From Streptomyces cyanogenus (lineage in GTDB: Bacteria; Actinomycetota; Actinomycetes; Streptomycetales; Streptomycetaceae): a DNA stretch of 64,000 nt. The first letter of the stretch is position 1. Each line of letters opens with the position of its first letter. Position numbers and translations under genes: made by a program. The stretch covers positions 2,042,501 through 2,106,500 of the forward strand of contig NZ_CP071839.1 in NCBI RefSeq assembly GCF_017526105.1, written 5' to 3'. The notes below the pieces were generated by a model. The model saw only the letters and a list, made by a program, of their open reading frames with translations, did not search any database and was not told the origin of the DNA. Shown here one piece after another: positions 8,909 to 18,400 of the stretch.

Positions 8909-10096
8909 ATGGACAGCAGCATCGACGAGGTGGCGGCCCAGCCGGGCGGCGCCGACCGCACACCCCCGGCCACCCCGTCCCGGCCACCGAGCCCGCCGAT
9001 GCCCGCCCCCACGGAGCCGCCGGCGGGCGACGGATCCGGCACCGCCCCCGGACCGGCGAGCGGCACGGCCGAGCACGACGGACGGGCGGCGCCCGTCCCG
9101 GCAGCGGGCGGTGAGGACGACGCTCCCGGTACGGCACCGGCAAGCGGCACCACCGAGACCGGCTGCCCCGGCACGGCCGGCCTGGCAGCGGGCGGCGCCG
9201 CTGTGACCGGTACCGCTGTGACCGGTACCGGGCAGGACAGCGGTTCCGGCACGGGTGGGGGGCGCGGTGGTCCGCCCACCTCCTTGTCGCCGTCCCGGGC
9301 CAGTGACTTCATGCAGTGCCCGTTGCTGTACCGGTTCCGGGTGATCGATCGGCTGCCGGAGAAGCCGAGCGCGGCGGCGACGCGGGGCACGCTGGTGCAC
9401 GCCGTGCTGGAGCGGCTGTTCGACGCGCCCGCCGGGGAGCGGACCGCGCCGCGGGCCAAGGCGCTGATCCCGGGGCAGTGGGACCGGCTGCGGGAGACCA
9501 GGCCCGAGGTGACCGAGCTGTTCGCGGACGACCCGGACGGGGAGCGGCTGGCCGGCTGGCTCGCCGAGGCCGAGCGGCTGGTGGAGCGCTGGTTCACCCT
9601 GGAGGACCCGACGCGGCTGGAGCCGGCCGAGCGCGAGTTGTTCGTGGAGGCCGAGCTGGAGTCGGGGCTGCGGCTGCGCGGGATCATCGACCGGGTGGAC
9701 GTGGCGCCGACCGGCGAGGTGCGGATCGTCGACTACAAGACGGGCAAGGCGCCCCGCCCGGAGTACGCCGAGGGCGCGCTGTTCCAGATGAAGTTCTACG
9801 CCCTGGTGGTCTGGCGGCTGAAGCGGGTGGTCCCGCGCCGGCTCCAGCTCGTCTACCTCGGCAGCGGGGACGTGCTGACGTACGACCCGGTCCCCGCCGA
9901 TCTGGAGCGGGTGGAACGCAGACTGCACGCGCTGTGGGAGGCGATCCGGCAGGCCACGGAGACCGGGGACTGGCGGCCCCGGCCGACCAAGCTGTGCGGC
10001 TGGTGCGACCACCGGGCGCACTGCCCGGAGTTCGGCGGCACTCCCCCGCCCTACCCGCTGCCGGTCGGGCCGGCCGGGTCCTCCGGGACCGGGTGA
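8909..10096 (+). CDS. RecB/AddB-like PD-(D/E)XK exonuclease with Fe-S cysteines
   Basis: The 395-residue protein has a low-complexity Pro/Gly/Thr N-terminus (1-125) followed by a nuclease domain. Visible motifs are GTLVHAVLERLF (His about 164), RGIIDRVD (Asp about 261) and VDYKTGK (Asp 275, Lys 277). Cys137 in MQCPLLYRF together with Cys363, Cys366 and Cys372 in LCGWCDHRAHC make the four-cysteine iron-sulfur clasp known from AddB and Cas4. It resembles the stand-alone RecB-family nucleases that lie near the proteasome locus in actinobacteria. The start could be ATG 8909 or GTG 8903; TAAGG is 9 bases before the ATG. The response regulator follows 53 bases later. Confidence 0.9.
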   Translation: MDSSIDEVAAQPGGADRTPPATPSRPPSPPMPAPTEPPAGDGSGTAPGPASGTAEHDGRAAPVPAAGGEDDAPGTAPASGTTETGCPGTAGLAAGGAAVTGTAVTGTGQDSGSGTGGGRGGPPTSLSPSRASDFMQCPLLYRFRVIDRLPEKPSAAATRGTLVHAVLERLFDAPAGERTAPRAKALIPGQWDRLRETRPEVTELFADDPDGERLAGWLAEAERLVERWFTLEDPTRLEPAERELFVEAELESGLRLRGIIDRVDVAPTGEVRIVDYKTGKAPRPEYAEGALFQMKFYALVVWRLKRVVPRRLQLVYLGSGDVLTYDPVPADLERVERRLHALWEAIRQATETGDWRPRPTKLCGWCDHRAHCPEFGGTPPPYPLPVGPAGSSGTG

Positions 10097-10149
10097 TCCG
10101 GGAAACGCGGGCAGGGCAGAATGGGGCGGGACTAGCGAAGGAGTGTCAC

Positions 10150-10821
10150 GTGGCCATCCGTGTCCTACTGGTCGACGACCAGCCCCTGCTGCGTACCGGT
10201 TTCCGGATGATCCTGGAGGCCGAGCAGGACATCGCGGTCGTCGGCGAGGCCGGTGACGGCCTGCAGGCCCTCGACCAGGTGCGCGCGCTCCAGCCGGACG
10301 TCGTGCTCATGGACATCCGGATGCCGCGGATGGACGGCGTGGAGGCCACCCGGCAGATCACCGGGCCCGGCCGGGACGGTCCGGCCAAGGTGCTGGTGCT
10401 GACCACGTTCGACCTGGACGAGTACGTGGTGGAGGCGCTGCGCGCCGGCGCCAGCGGCTTCCTGCTCAAGGACGCGCCCGCCGACGAACTGGTGCAGGCG
10501 ATCCGGGTGGTGGCGGCCGGTGAGGCCATGCTCGCGCCGAGCATCACCCGGCGGCTGCTGGACAAGTACGCCACGCACCTGCCGTCCGGCGAGGAGCCGG
10601 TGCCGGACACCCTGCACACCCTGACCGACCGTGAGGTCGAGGTGCTGAAGCTGGTGGCGCGCGGGCTGTCCAACGCCGAGATCGCCGCCGATCTGTTCGT
10701 CAGCGAGACGACGGTGAAGACGCACGTGGGGCATGTGCTCACCAAACTGGGCCTCAGGGACCGCGTGCAGGCCGCCGTGTACGCGTACGAGAGCGGTCTG
10801 GTGCGCCCCGGCGCCCAGTGA
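10150..10821 (+). CDS. NarL/LuxR-type response regulator, no adjacent kinase
   Basis: The 223-residue protein has an N-terminal receiver domain (acidic pair LLVDDQP at about 9-10, phospho-acceptor Asp near 55 in VVLMDIRMPRMDG, conserved Lys near 107 in FLLKDAPADELV) and a C-terminal LuxR helix-turn-helix (LTDREVEVLKLVARGLSNAEI, then SETTVKTHV). The GTG at 10150-10152 follows AAGGAG. No histidine kinase gene is next to it, so its partner must be encoded elsewhere or it may respond without phosphorylation. It is convergent with the peptide-binding lipoprotein genes and separated by a strong hairpin. Confidence 0.92.
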   Translation: MAIRVLLVDDQPLLRTGFRMILEAEQDIAVVGEAGDGLQALDQVRALQPDVVLMDIRMPRMDGVEATRQITGPGRDGPAKVLVLTTFDLDEYVVEALRAGASGFLLKDAPADELVQAIRVVAAGEAMLAPSITRRLLDKYATHLPSGEEPVPDTLHTLTDREVEVLKLVARGLSNAEIAADLFVSETTVKTHVGHVLTKLGLRDRVQAAVYAYESGLVRPGAQ

Positions 10822-10868
10822 GATCCGCGAGACGGAAGGGCCCGTACGGGAGCCCGTACGACGGCGAA

Positions 10869-10900
10869 GGGCGCCCCTGCCTCTGCGGAGCGGGGCGCCC
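10869..10900. terminator. Bidirectional hairpin between convergent genes
   Basis: Perfect 9-bp inverted repeat GGGCGCCCC (10869-10877) and GGGGCGCCC (10892-10900) between the response regulator stop and the convergent lipoprotein gene stop at 10916. Confidence 0.75.
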
Positions 10901-10915
10901 TCGGCGTATGCGGCT

Positions 10916-12490
10916 TCAGCTCTTGCTGAGTTCCCAGAACCGGAACACCGTGGAAGCGTCCAGGCAGTACTCGAGGCCGTAGACGCCGTCGCGGACGACC
11001 GCGTACTGCTTGGCCTGCCACACCGGCAGGACCGGCAGTTCGGCGGCGACGATGTCCTGCAGCTTCCCGAAGTCCTTGTCGGTCGCCGCGCGGTCGCTCT
11101 GCGCGGCGGTGCCGGGGATCAGGGACTTGACGATGGTGCGGTTGCTGTAGTTGTTGCCCAGCACGTTGCCCTTGCCGAAGAAGGGCGCGGTGAAGTTGTC
11201 GGCGTCCGGGTAGTCCGGCACCCAGCCCTTCACGTACACGCCGTACTTGCCGGCGGCGATGTCCTTCTCGTACTGGCCGTAGGCGACCGACTGGACGTCG
11301 GCGTCGAACAGTCCGCTGGCGTTGAGCTGGCCGGCGATGGCCTTCAGCTCCTCGTCGGTGGCCGGGCCGTAGCGGGACGGCGTGGACCACAGGGTGAGCT
11401 TCACCTTGCCGGTGATGCCGTCGGCGCGCAGTGCGGCGGCGGCCTTCTCCCGCGAGGGGCGGGCGCCGTAGCTGTCGAAGAACGCGGTGTTGTGGCCGGT
11501 TATGCCCGCCGGGATGATCGAGTACAGCGCGGTGGCGGTGCCCTGGTAGACGTCCTTGATGAGGGCGTCGCGGTCGATGAGGTAGGCCATGGCCTTGCGG
11601 ACGCCGAGCTTGCCGGCCACCGGGTCCTTCATGTTGAAGACCAGGTGCTGGACCTCGGCGCTGCTGCCCTCGATGACGTCGACGCCCTTGCTGTCGGCCT
11701 GCTCGTCGAGCTGGGCGATGTCGGCGGCGGTCAGGCCTCGGTAGGCGATGTCGATGCCGCCGTCGAGGAGGGCCTGCTTCAGGGCGGTGCGGTCGCCGTG
11801 GAAGAACTTCAGCGTGACGCCGGAGTTCTTGACCTTGGCGGTGCCCCGGTAGTTGCCGTTGGCGGAGAAGACGGCCTGGTCCTTGTCGAAGGATTCCAGC
11901 TTGTAGGGGCCGGAGCCGACGGCCTGGTGGTCGGTGCGCAGGCCGTTCGCGTCGTACTGGCTGTGGTCCACGATGGAGCCGGCGCCGGAGGCGATCTTGC
12001 TGGGGAAGGTGGCGTCGGGCACCTTCAGACGGAAGACGGCCGTCTTCGCGTCCGGCGTCTCGACCTTGTCGAGCATCGGGAACATGATCGCGGGACCGGC
12101 GGGATCGTTGATCTTCAGCATGCGGTCGAAGGAGAACTTCACGTCCGCGGAGGTGAGGGCGTCACCGTTGCTGAACTTCAGGCCGTCCTTCAGCTCGCAC
12201 TTGTAGACCATGGCCCGGGAGTCGGTGAAGCCGCACTGCTTCGCCAGTTCGGGCTGGGGTTCGGTCGCGCCCTTGGGGAAACTGAGCAGCGACTGGAAGA
12301 CGTTGTTGAACAACAGCCAGGAGCCGGGGTCGTAGCCGGATGCCGGGTCCGTGGCGAGGACGTCGTCGGACATCCCCATCACCACGGAGGAGCCGGTGCC
12401 CCCGGAGTCACCGGTCTCGGAGCCGCAGCCGGTCAACAGGCCGGAGGCCAGCCCCGCCACGAGGGGCAGGACTGGCCACTGGTTGCGCAT
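10916..12490 (-). CDS. Peptide-type ABC transporter solute-binding lipoprotein (copy 1)
   Basis: The 524-residue protein belongs to solute-binding family 5, which captures peptides or nickel-like ligands outside the cell for import. It has a lipoprotein signal with lipobox LLTGC near residue 22, then the family framework: LKDGLKFSNGDALTSADVKFSFDRM and the late GWVPDYPDADNF segment. Its sequence parallels the next upstream gene throughout, so the two are tandem paralogues. The ATG at 12488-12490 or a GTG two codons earlier may be used; both have weak ribosome sites. No permease or ATPase genes are adjacent, so it either serves a transporter encoded elsewhere or acts as a ligand sensor. Confidence 0.88.
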   Translation of the reverse strand: MRNQWPVLPLVAGLASGLLTGCGSETGDSGGTGSSVVMGMSDDVLATDPASGYDPGSWLLFNNVFQSLLSFPKGATEPQPELAKQCGFTDSRAMVYKCELKDGLKFSNGDALTSADVKFSFDRMLKINDPAGPAIMFPMLDKVETPDAKTAVFRLKVPDATFPSKIASGAGSIVDHSQYDANGLRTDHQAVGSGPYKLESFDKDQAVFSANGNYRGTAKVKNSGVTLKFFHGDRTALKQALLDGGIDIAYRGLTAADIAQLDEQADSKGVDVIEGSSAEVQHLVFNMKDPVAGKLGVRKAMAYLIDRDALIKDVYQGTATALYSIIPAGITGHNTAFFDSYGARPSREKAAAALRADGITGKVKLTLWSTPSRYGPATDEELKAIAGQLNASGLFDADVQSVAYGQYEKDIAAGKYGVYVKGWVPDYPDADNFTAPFFGKGNVLGNNYSNRTIVKSLIPGTAAQSDRAATDKDFGKLQDIVAAELPVLPVWQAKQYAVVRDGVYGLEYCLDASTVFRFWELSKS

Positions 12491-12556
12491 GTTCACTTTG
12501 AAATGTGCCTTGTCGTCGGTTCGTCAGCCCGGGGCCGCCGTCCCTGGTCCCGGGCG

Positions 12557-12583
12557 CCGGGGCCGCGCTGTGCTCGGCCCCGG
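12557..12583 (-). terminator. Hairpin between the tandem lipoprotein genes
   Basis: Perfect 9-bp inverted repeat CCGGGGCCG (12557-12565) and CGGCCCCGG (12575-12583), just past the stop of the upstream lipoprotein gene. It may end or attenuate that transcript before the second gene. Confidence 0.6.
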
Positions 12584-12596
12584 GGGCGGAGAGCCG

Positions 12597-14201
12597 TCAG
12601 CCGCTCACACCGCGGCCGAGCTCCCACAACTGAAGCGTAGACGACGAGTTGAGGGCGTAGGCCACGCCCGTGATGTCGTCCCGTGCGGCGACGTACTGCT
12701 TGCCCTGCCACAGCGGCAGCACCGGGACGTCCTCCGCGACGATGTCCTGGATCTCGGTCAGGCTCTTGGACGCGCCGAGCCGGTCCGCCTCGCGGCGGGA
12801 CTGGGGGATCAGCGTGCGCTGGATGCTGCTGTTGTCGTACGGCGAGCCGAGGAAGTTGTTCTTGTCGAGGAAGGGCGCGAGGAAGTTGTCGGCGTCCGGG
12901 AAGTCGGGGAACCAGCCCATGCCGTAGACGTCGTACTGGCCCTTCCGCTCGGCGGGCCGGAAGGTCGCCCAGGGGTGGCCCTCGATGGAGACGTCGAACA
13001 GACCGCTGTCGTTGAGCTGCTTCTGCAGGATCTCGAACTCCTGCTTGGTGGCCGAGCCGTAGTGGTCGGTGGTGTAGTGCAGGGTCAGCTTCACCGGGGT
13101 GGTGATGGCGGCCTTGGTGAGCAGGTCCTTCGCCTTGGCGAGGCTGGGGTTGCCGTACTTGTTGAAGAACGAGTTGGAGTGGCCGGTGACGGTGGCCGGG
13201 ACCAGCGAGTACAGCGGCTCGGCCTGGGTGCCGTAGACCTTGGAGACCAGTTCGCCGCGGTTGATGAGCTGGGCCATGGCCTGGCGTACGGCCTTCGACT
13301 TGACGCTGGAGGCGTCGGTGTTGAAGGCGAGGTAGCGGATCTCCAGACCCGGCATGTCGACCAGGTCGACCTTGTCGTCGCCGCCGCCGTCCAGCTTCTG
13401 GATCTGCGCGGGCGACATGGTGCGGGTCATGACGTCGATGTCACCCTTGTCGACCGCGGCGCTCATGGCGTCGGCGTCGGCGAAGGAGCGCAGCTCGACC
13501 TTGTCGTTGTTCACCTTCACGCTGCCCTTGTAGGAGGGGTTCCTGGTGAAGGTGGCGGAGACGATCGCGTCGTCCTTGACCTCGGCCTTGAAGGTGTACG
13601 GGCCGGAGCCGTCGACCTCGAAGCCGTCCCGGAGCTTGTCCTTGTCGTAGTCCTTCGGGTTGACGATGCCCGCGACCGGGGTGGACAGCTTGTACGGGAA
13701 GGTGGCGTCGGCCGTCTTCAGGTGGAAGACGACCTCGCGGTCCCCCTGCGTCTCGATGGTGTCGATGGTGTTCAACAGGGCCGAGACACCGCTGTCGGCG
13801 TTGATGCGCAGCGCACGCTCGATGGAGTACTTGACGTCCTGGGCGGTCACCGGGTCGCCGCTGGAGAACTTCAGGTCCTCGCGCAGCTTGCAGGCGTAGC
13901 GCTCACTGCCGCTGTCGGTGAAGGAGCAGCTCTCGGCGGCCTCCGGGGTGGGGGCGCCCTCGCCCTTGGGCTGGGCCATCAGGGTCTGCACGGACTGGCG
14001 CAGGATGTTCCACGTGCCGACGTCGTAGGCGTAGGCCGGGTCGAGGGGCGCCGGGGCGTCCTTGGTGGCCGTGAACTGGTCCGTGGTACCGACGACGATG
14101 GCGTCACCGCTCTTGCTCCCGCTGTCCGATCCGCCGCACGCGGCGAGAACCGGGGTGAGCAGGCCGGCCACCGCCGGCAGCACCAAAGTCTTGCGGTTCA
14201 T
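12597..14201 (-). CDS. Peptide-type ABC transporter solute-binding lipoprotein (copy 2)
   Basis: The 534-residue protein is a second family-5 solute-binding lipoprotein. It starts MNRKTLVLPAVAGLL with lipobox VLAACGG, followed by a Ser/Gly-rich linker. LREDLKFSSGDPVTAQDVKYS and GWFPDFPDADNFLAPF match equivalent segments of the downstream paralogue. GGAG lies about 10 bases before the ATG at 14199-14201. As with its neighbour, no membrane permease or ATPase genes accompany it. It is the promoter-proximal gene of the pair, with 433 bases of non-coding DNA upstream. Confidence 0.88.
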   Translation of the reverse strand: MNRKTLVLPAVAGLLTPVLAACGGSDSGSKSGDAIVVGTTDQFTATKDAPAPLDPAYAYDVGTWNILRQSVQTLMAQPKGEGAPTPEAAESCSFTDSGSERYACKLREDLKFSSGDPVTAQDVKYSIERALRINADSGVSALLNTIDTIETQGDREVVFHLKTADATFPYKLSTPVAGIVNPKDYDKDKLRDGFEVDGSGPYTFKAEVKDDAIVSATFTRNPSYKGSVKVNNDKVELRSFADADAMSAAVDKGDIDVMTRTMSPAQIQKLDGGGDDKVDLVDMPGLEIRYLAFNTDASSVKSKAVRQAMAQLINRGELVSKVYGTQAEPLYSLVPATVTGHSNSFFNKYGNPSLAKAKDLLTKAAITTPVKLTLHYTTDHYGSATKQEFEILQKQLNDSGLFDVSIEGHPWATFRPAERKGQYDVYGMGWFPDFPDADNFLAPFLDKNNFLGSPYDNSSIQRTLIPQSRREADRLGASKSLTEIQDIVAEDVPVLPLWQGKQYVAARDDITGVAYALNSSSTLQLWELGRGVSG

Positions 14202-14634
14202 GCGGGAGTTTCTCCAGAGCTGTTCGGGTCCTTGTATCCGGCATGCATGGGTGGTGCGGCGGATCACAAGGGTTCTCGGTGATGTTCTCGCGATGAGATT
14301 AGTCCGCGCCGACAGCCCGGTTCACAGCGCCGTGAGTTGACCTCTCATCACGCAGTGGAACCGGCCGCGGACACACCGAAAACCCGACAGCGACAGGATT
14401 AGTGCAGCGTCCCCCCAATCGGGACACAAGGTGCCGCCGATCCCCCCACCTCAGGGTGGGTCAGCACACTTGGCCGACGTTGTCGAGCCGCTCCGGCGTG
14501 AGGAACGTCACACCCCCAACTGTCCCGTCGGTCAGCAGAATTCGGCCGGTCGGCAGCCTGTTAATTCCCCGCCGGTGTACTTCCCCGGAAATATGTCCAG
14601 CACGGCCAATGGACATCGCACTCTGGGTGAACGG
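14202..14634. other. Upstream region of the lipoprotein pair
   Basis: No gene is evident. On the minus strand TAATCT (plus-strand AGATTA, 14296-14301) could be a -10 box about 95 bases before the lipoprotein start, but no good -35 box accompanies it. A small hairpin (CCCACC 14445-14450, GGTGGG 14455-14460) lies downstream of the HAD phosphatase gene and may help end that transcript. Confidence 0.35.
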
Positions 14635-15336
14635 CTAGCGCATTTCCGTCATCAGGCCCCGGAGAAATGCCAGGTCGACCTCTTCCAGGGAGGAGACGAC
14701 GGTCCGCCCCGCGGCCGGGCCGATGGGTGCGACGGAGGGTACGGCGACCACCCGGCAGCCCGCGGCCTCGGCGGCGGCGACCCCGGTCGAGGTGTCCTCG
14801 ACGACGGCACATCTGGCCGGATCCGCACCGAGCCCCGCGGCGGCGAGCAGATACGGGTCCGGGAACGGCTTGGTGCGGGAGACCTCGTCGCCGGCGACGG
14901 AAAGGGTGAAGTGGTGCGGGCCCAGGACGGACAGCACACGGTCGATGATGCGCCGGTGGGAGGCGGAGACCAGGGCGGTCGGGATCTCGTACTCGTACAG
15001 CTCGGCGAGGAGCCGGGAGGCGCCGGGCATCAGCGGCAGGGTGCGGCCGATGCGGTCCTCGAAGCCCTCGTTCAGCAGCACGGTGAGTTCGGCGAGCGTG
15101 ATGTCGGCGCCGGTCGCCTCGATGAGGAAGCCGGCGCTGCGGGTCATGGGACCGCCGACGACGACGTGCCGCCAGGTCTCGTCCAGGGTGTGCCCGAGGG
15201 AGGCGAAGACCTCCACCTCGACGTCCCACCAGAAACCCTCGGTGTCCACCAGGGTGCCGTCCATGTCGAGCAGCACGGCCTGCAGGGCGGAGCCTTCGGC
15301 CGTACGGGTTCCGAGCGCGGGGACCGTGCTGGTCAT
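14635..15336 (-). CDS. HAD-family phosphatase (beta-phosphoglucomutase-like)
   Basis: The 233-residue protein has the HAD core motifs: LLDMDGTLVDTE near residues 22-33 (nucleophile Asp and acid/base Asp), Ser in TALVSAS around 122, the conserved Lys in SRTKPFPDPYLLAA and the acidic CAVVEDTSTG motif. This is the subfamily of small phosphatases and phosphomutases that act on sugar phosphates or similar metabolites; the substrate cannot be read from sequence. AAGGAGG precedes the ATG at 15334-15336. It follows metH on the same strand after a strong terminator. Confidence 0.88.
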   Translation of the reverse strand: MTSTVPALGTRTAEGSALQAVLLDMDGTLVDTEGFWWDVEVEVFASLGHTLDETWRHVVVGGPMTRSAGFLIEATGADITLAELTVLLNEGFEDRIGRTLPLMPGASRLLAELYEYEIPTALVSASHRRIIDRVLSVLGPHHFTLSVAGDEVSRTKPFPDPYLLAAAGLGADPARCAVVEDTSTGVAAAEAAGCRVVAVPSVAPIGPAAGRTVVSSLEEVDLAFLRGLMTEMR

Positions 15337-15363
15337 CCTGGCGCACCTCCTTGAGGGACGACC

Positions 15364-15392
15364 AGGCCGGTTCCCGGGCTGGGAACCGGCCT
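15364..15392 (-). terminator. Strong hairpin after metH
   Basis: Perfect 12-bp inverted repeat AGGCCGGTTCCC (15364-15375) and GGGAACCGGCCT (15381-15392) with a 5-base loop, 57 bases past the metH stop and just before the HAD gene start. It should separate the two transcripts. Confidence 0.8.
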
Positions 15393-15448
15393 GCAGTGGA
15401 CCGACCAGTGTACGACTTATCCGATCAGTGTGCTGGGTGAGACACGCT

Positions 15449-18400
15449 TCACCGTGCGTTGAAGTACTTCGCCTCGGGGTGGTGGATCACGATGGCGTCC
15501 GTGGACTGCTCGGGGTGGAGCTGGAACTCCTCGGACAGGTGGACGCCGATCCGCTCGGGCCGGAGCAGCTCCGCGATCTTGGCGCGGTCCTCCAGGTCGG
15601 GGCAGGCGCCGTAGCCGAGGGAGAAGCGGGCACCCCGGTACTTCAGGTCGAACATGTCCTGGATGTCGGCGGGGTCCTCGCCGGCGAAGCCGAGTTCGGC
15701 GCGGACGCGGGCGTGCCAGTACTCGGCCAGGGCCTCGGCCAGCTGGACGGACAAGCCGTGCAGTTCGAGGTAGTCGCGGTAGGCGTTGGCCGCGAAGAGC
15801 TTGGCCGTCTCCTCGCCGATGCGGGAGCCGACGGTGACGACCTGGAGGCCGACCACATCGGTCTCGCCGGACTCCTCCGGGCGGAAGAAGTCGGCCAGGC
15901 AGAGGCGACGGCCGCGGCGCTGGCGCGGGAAGGTGAAGCGGGTGCGCTCGTTGCCCTGCTCGTCCAGGATGATCAGGTCGTCGTCCTTGGAGACACAGGG
16001 GAAGTAGCCGTAGACGACGGCGGCCTCGAGGAGGTTGTCGGTCTGGAGCCGGTCGAGCAGACCGCGCAGCCGGGGCCGCCCCTCGGTCTCGACCAGTTCC
16101 TCGTAGGTCGGCCCCTCGCCGGTGCGGGCCTGCTTCAGCCCCCACTGGCCCTTGAACAGCGCACCCTCGTCCAGCCAGCTCGCGTACTCCTTGAGCTGGA
16201 TGCCCTTGACGATGCGGGTGTCCCAGAAAGGCGGGGTGGGCACGGGGTTGTCGGTGGCGACGTCGGAGCGGACATGGCCCTCCTCGGGCCGCTCCTCGAC
16301 CTCGACGGCGGCGGTGGCCCGCACCCGGCGCTGCCGCAGCTCGGGCAGCTGCGCGCCGGGGACGCCCCGCTTGACGCCGATCAGGGCGTCCATCAGGCGC
16401 AGGCCCTCGAAGGCGTCCCGGGCGTAGCGGACCTCGCCCTCGTAGATCTCGTGCAGGTCCTGTTCGACGTAGGCCCGGGTGAGGGCGGCGCCGCCGAGGA
16501 TGACCGGGAAGCGGGCGGCGAGGCCGCGCTGGTTCAGCTCCTCCAGGTTCTCCTTCATGATCACCGTGGACTTCACGAGCAGCCCGGACATGCCGATCAC
16601 GTCGGCCCGGTGCTCCTCGGCCGCCTCCAGGATCGCGGAGACGGGCTGCTTGATGCCCAGGTTGACGACGTTGTAGCCGTTGTTCGACAGGATGATGTCG
16701 ACCAGGTTCTTGCCGATGTCGTGCACGTCGCCGCGCACGGTGGCCAGCACGATCGTGCCCTTGCCCTCGGCGTCCGACTTCTCCATGTGCGGTTCGAGGT
16801 AGGCGACGGCGGCCTTCATCACCTCGGCGGACTGCAGGACGAACGGCAGCTGCATCTGGCCGGAGCCGAACAGCTCGCCGACGACCTTCATGCCGTCCAG
16901 CAGGGTCTCGTTGACGATGTCGAGCGCCGGGCGGTCCCGCAGGGCCTCGTCGAGGTCGGCCTCCAGGCCGTTGCGCTCGCCGTCGATGATCCGGCGCTTG
17001 AGCCGCTCGTCCAGCGGCAGCGCGGCCAGTTCTTCGGCCTTGCCGGCCTTCAGGGACTTCGCCGTGGCGCCCTCGAAGAGCTGCATGAGCTTCTGGAGGG
17101 GGTCGTAGCCCTCGCTGCGGCGGTCGTGGATCAGGTCGAGGGCGGTCTGGACCTCTTCCTCGCTGAACCGGGCGATCGGCAGGATCTTGGAGGCGTGCAC
17201 GATCGCCGAGTCCAGGCCCGCCTTGACGCATTCGTCCAGGAAGACGGAGTTCAGCAGGATGCGGGCGGCCGGGTTGAGGCCGAAGGAGATGTTCGACAGG
17301 CCCAGCGTGGTCTGCACGGCCGGGTGCCGCCGCTTCAGTTCACGGATCGCCTCGATGGTGGCGATGCCGTCCTTGCGGGACTCCTCCTGACCGGTGCAGA
17401 TGGTGAAGGTCAGGGTGTCGATGAGGATGTCCTCCTCACGGATGCCCCAGTTCCCGGTCAGGTCGGCGATCAGCCGTTCGGCGATCTCGACCTTCTTCTC
17501 CGGGGTGCGGGCCTGGCCCTCCTCGTCGATGGTGAGCGCGATCAGCGCGGCGCCGTGCTCCCGCGCCAGCTGCGTGACCTTGGCGAACCGGGAGTCCGGG
17601 CCGTCGCCGTCCTCGTAGTTCACCGAGTTGATCACCGCGCGGCCGCCGAGCTTCTCCAGACCGGCCCGGATGACGTCGACCTCGGTGGAGTCCAGGACGA
17701 TGGGCAGGGTGGAGGCGGTGGCGAAGCGGCCGGCCAGCTCCTCCATGTCGGCGACGCCGTCCCGGCCGACGTAGTCCACGCACAGGTCGAGCATGTGCGC
17801 GCCCTCGCGGATCTGCTCCCGGGCCATCTCCACGCAGTCGTCCCAGCGGCCCTCCAGCATGGCCTCGCGGAACTTCTTGGAGCCGTTGGCGTTGGTGCGC
17901 TCGCCGATGGCCAGGTAGGAGGTGTCCTGCCGGAACGGGACCGACTGGTACAGGGAGGCGGCGCCCGGCTCGGGGCGCGGGTCGCGCTCGGCGGGGGCGA
18001 GGTCCCGGACCCGCTCGACGACCTGGCGCAGGTGCTCGGGGGTGGTGCCGCAGCAGCCGCCGATCAGGGAGAGGCCGTATTCGCGGACGAAGGTCTCCTG
18101 CGCGTCGGCGAGCTCCGGTGCGGTCAGCGGGTAGTGGGCGCCGTCCTTGCCGAGGACGGGCAGGCCCGCATTGGGCATGCAGGACAGGCGGACGCGTGAC
18201 TGGCGGGCCAGGTAGCGCAGGTGCTCGCTCATCTCGGCGGGGCCGGTGGCGCAGTTCAGGCCGATCATGTCGATGCCGAGCGGCTCCAGCGCGGTCAGCG
18301 CGGCGCCGATCTCCGAGCCGAGCAGCATGGTGCCGGTGGTCTCCACCGTCACCGACACGATCAGCGGGACCTCGTACCCGGCGGTCTCCATCGCCCGGCG

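Noticed and set aside
14723..18199. A very long open frame opposite metH (over 1100 codons)
   Set aside because: It is a shadow of the high-G+C metH codons; its protein has no recognisable family and metH is unmistakable.
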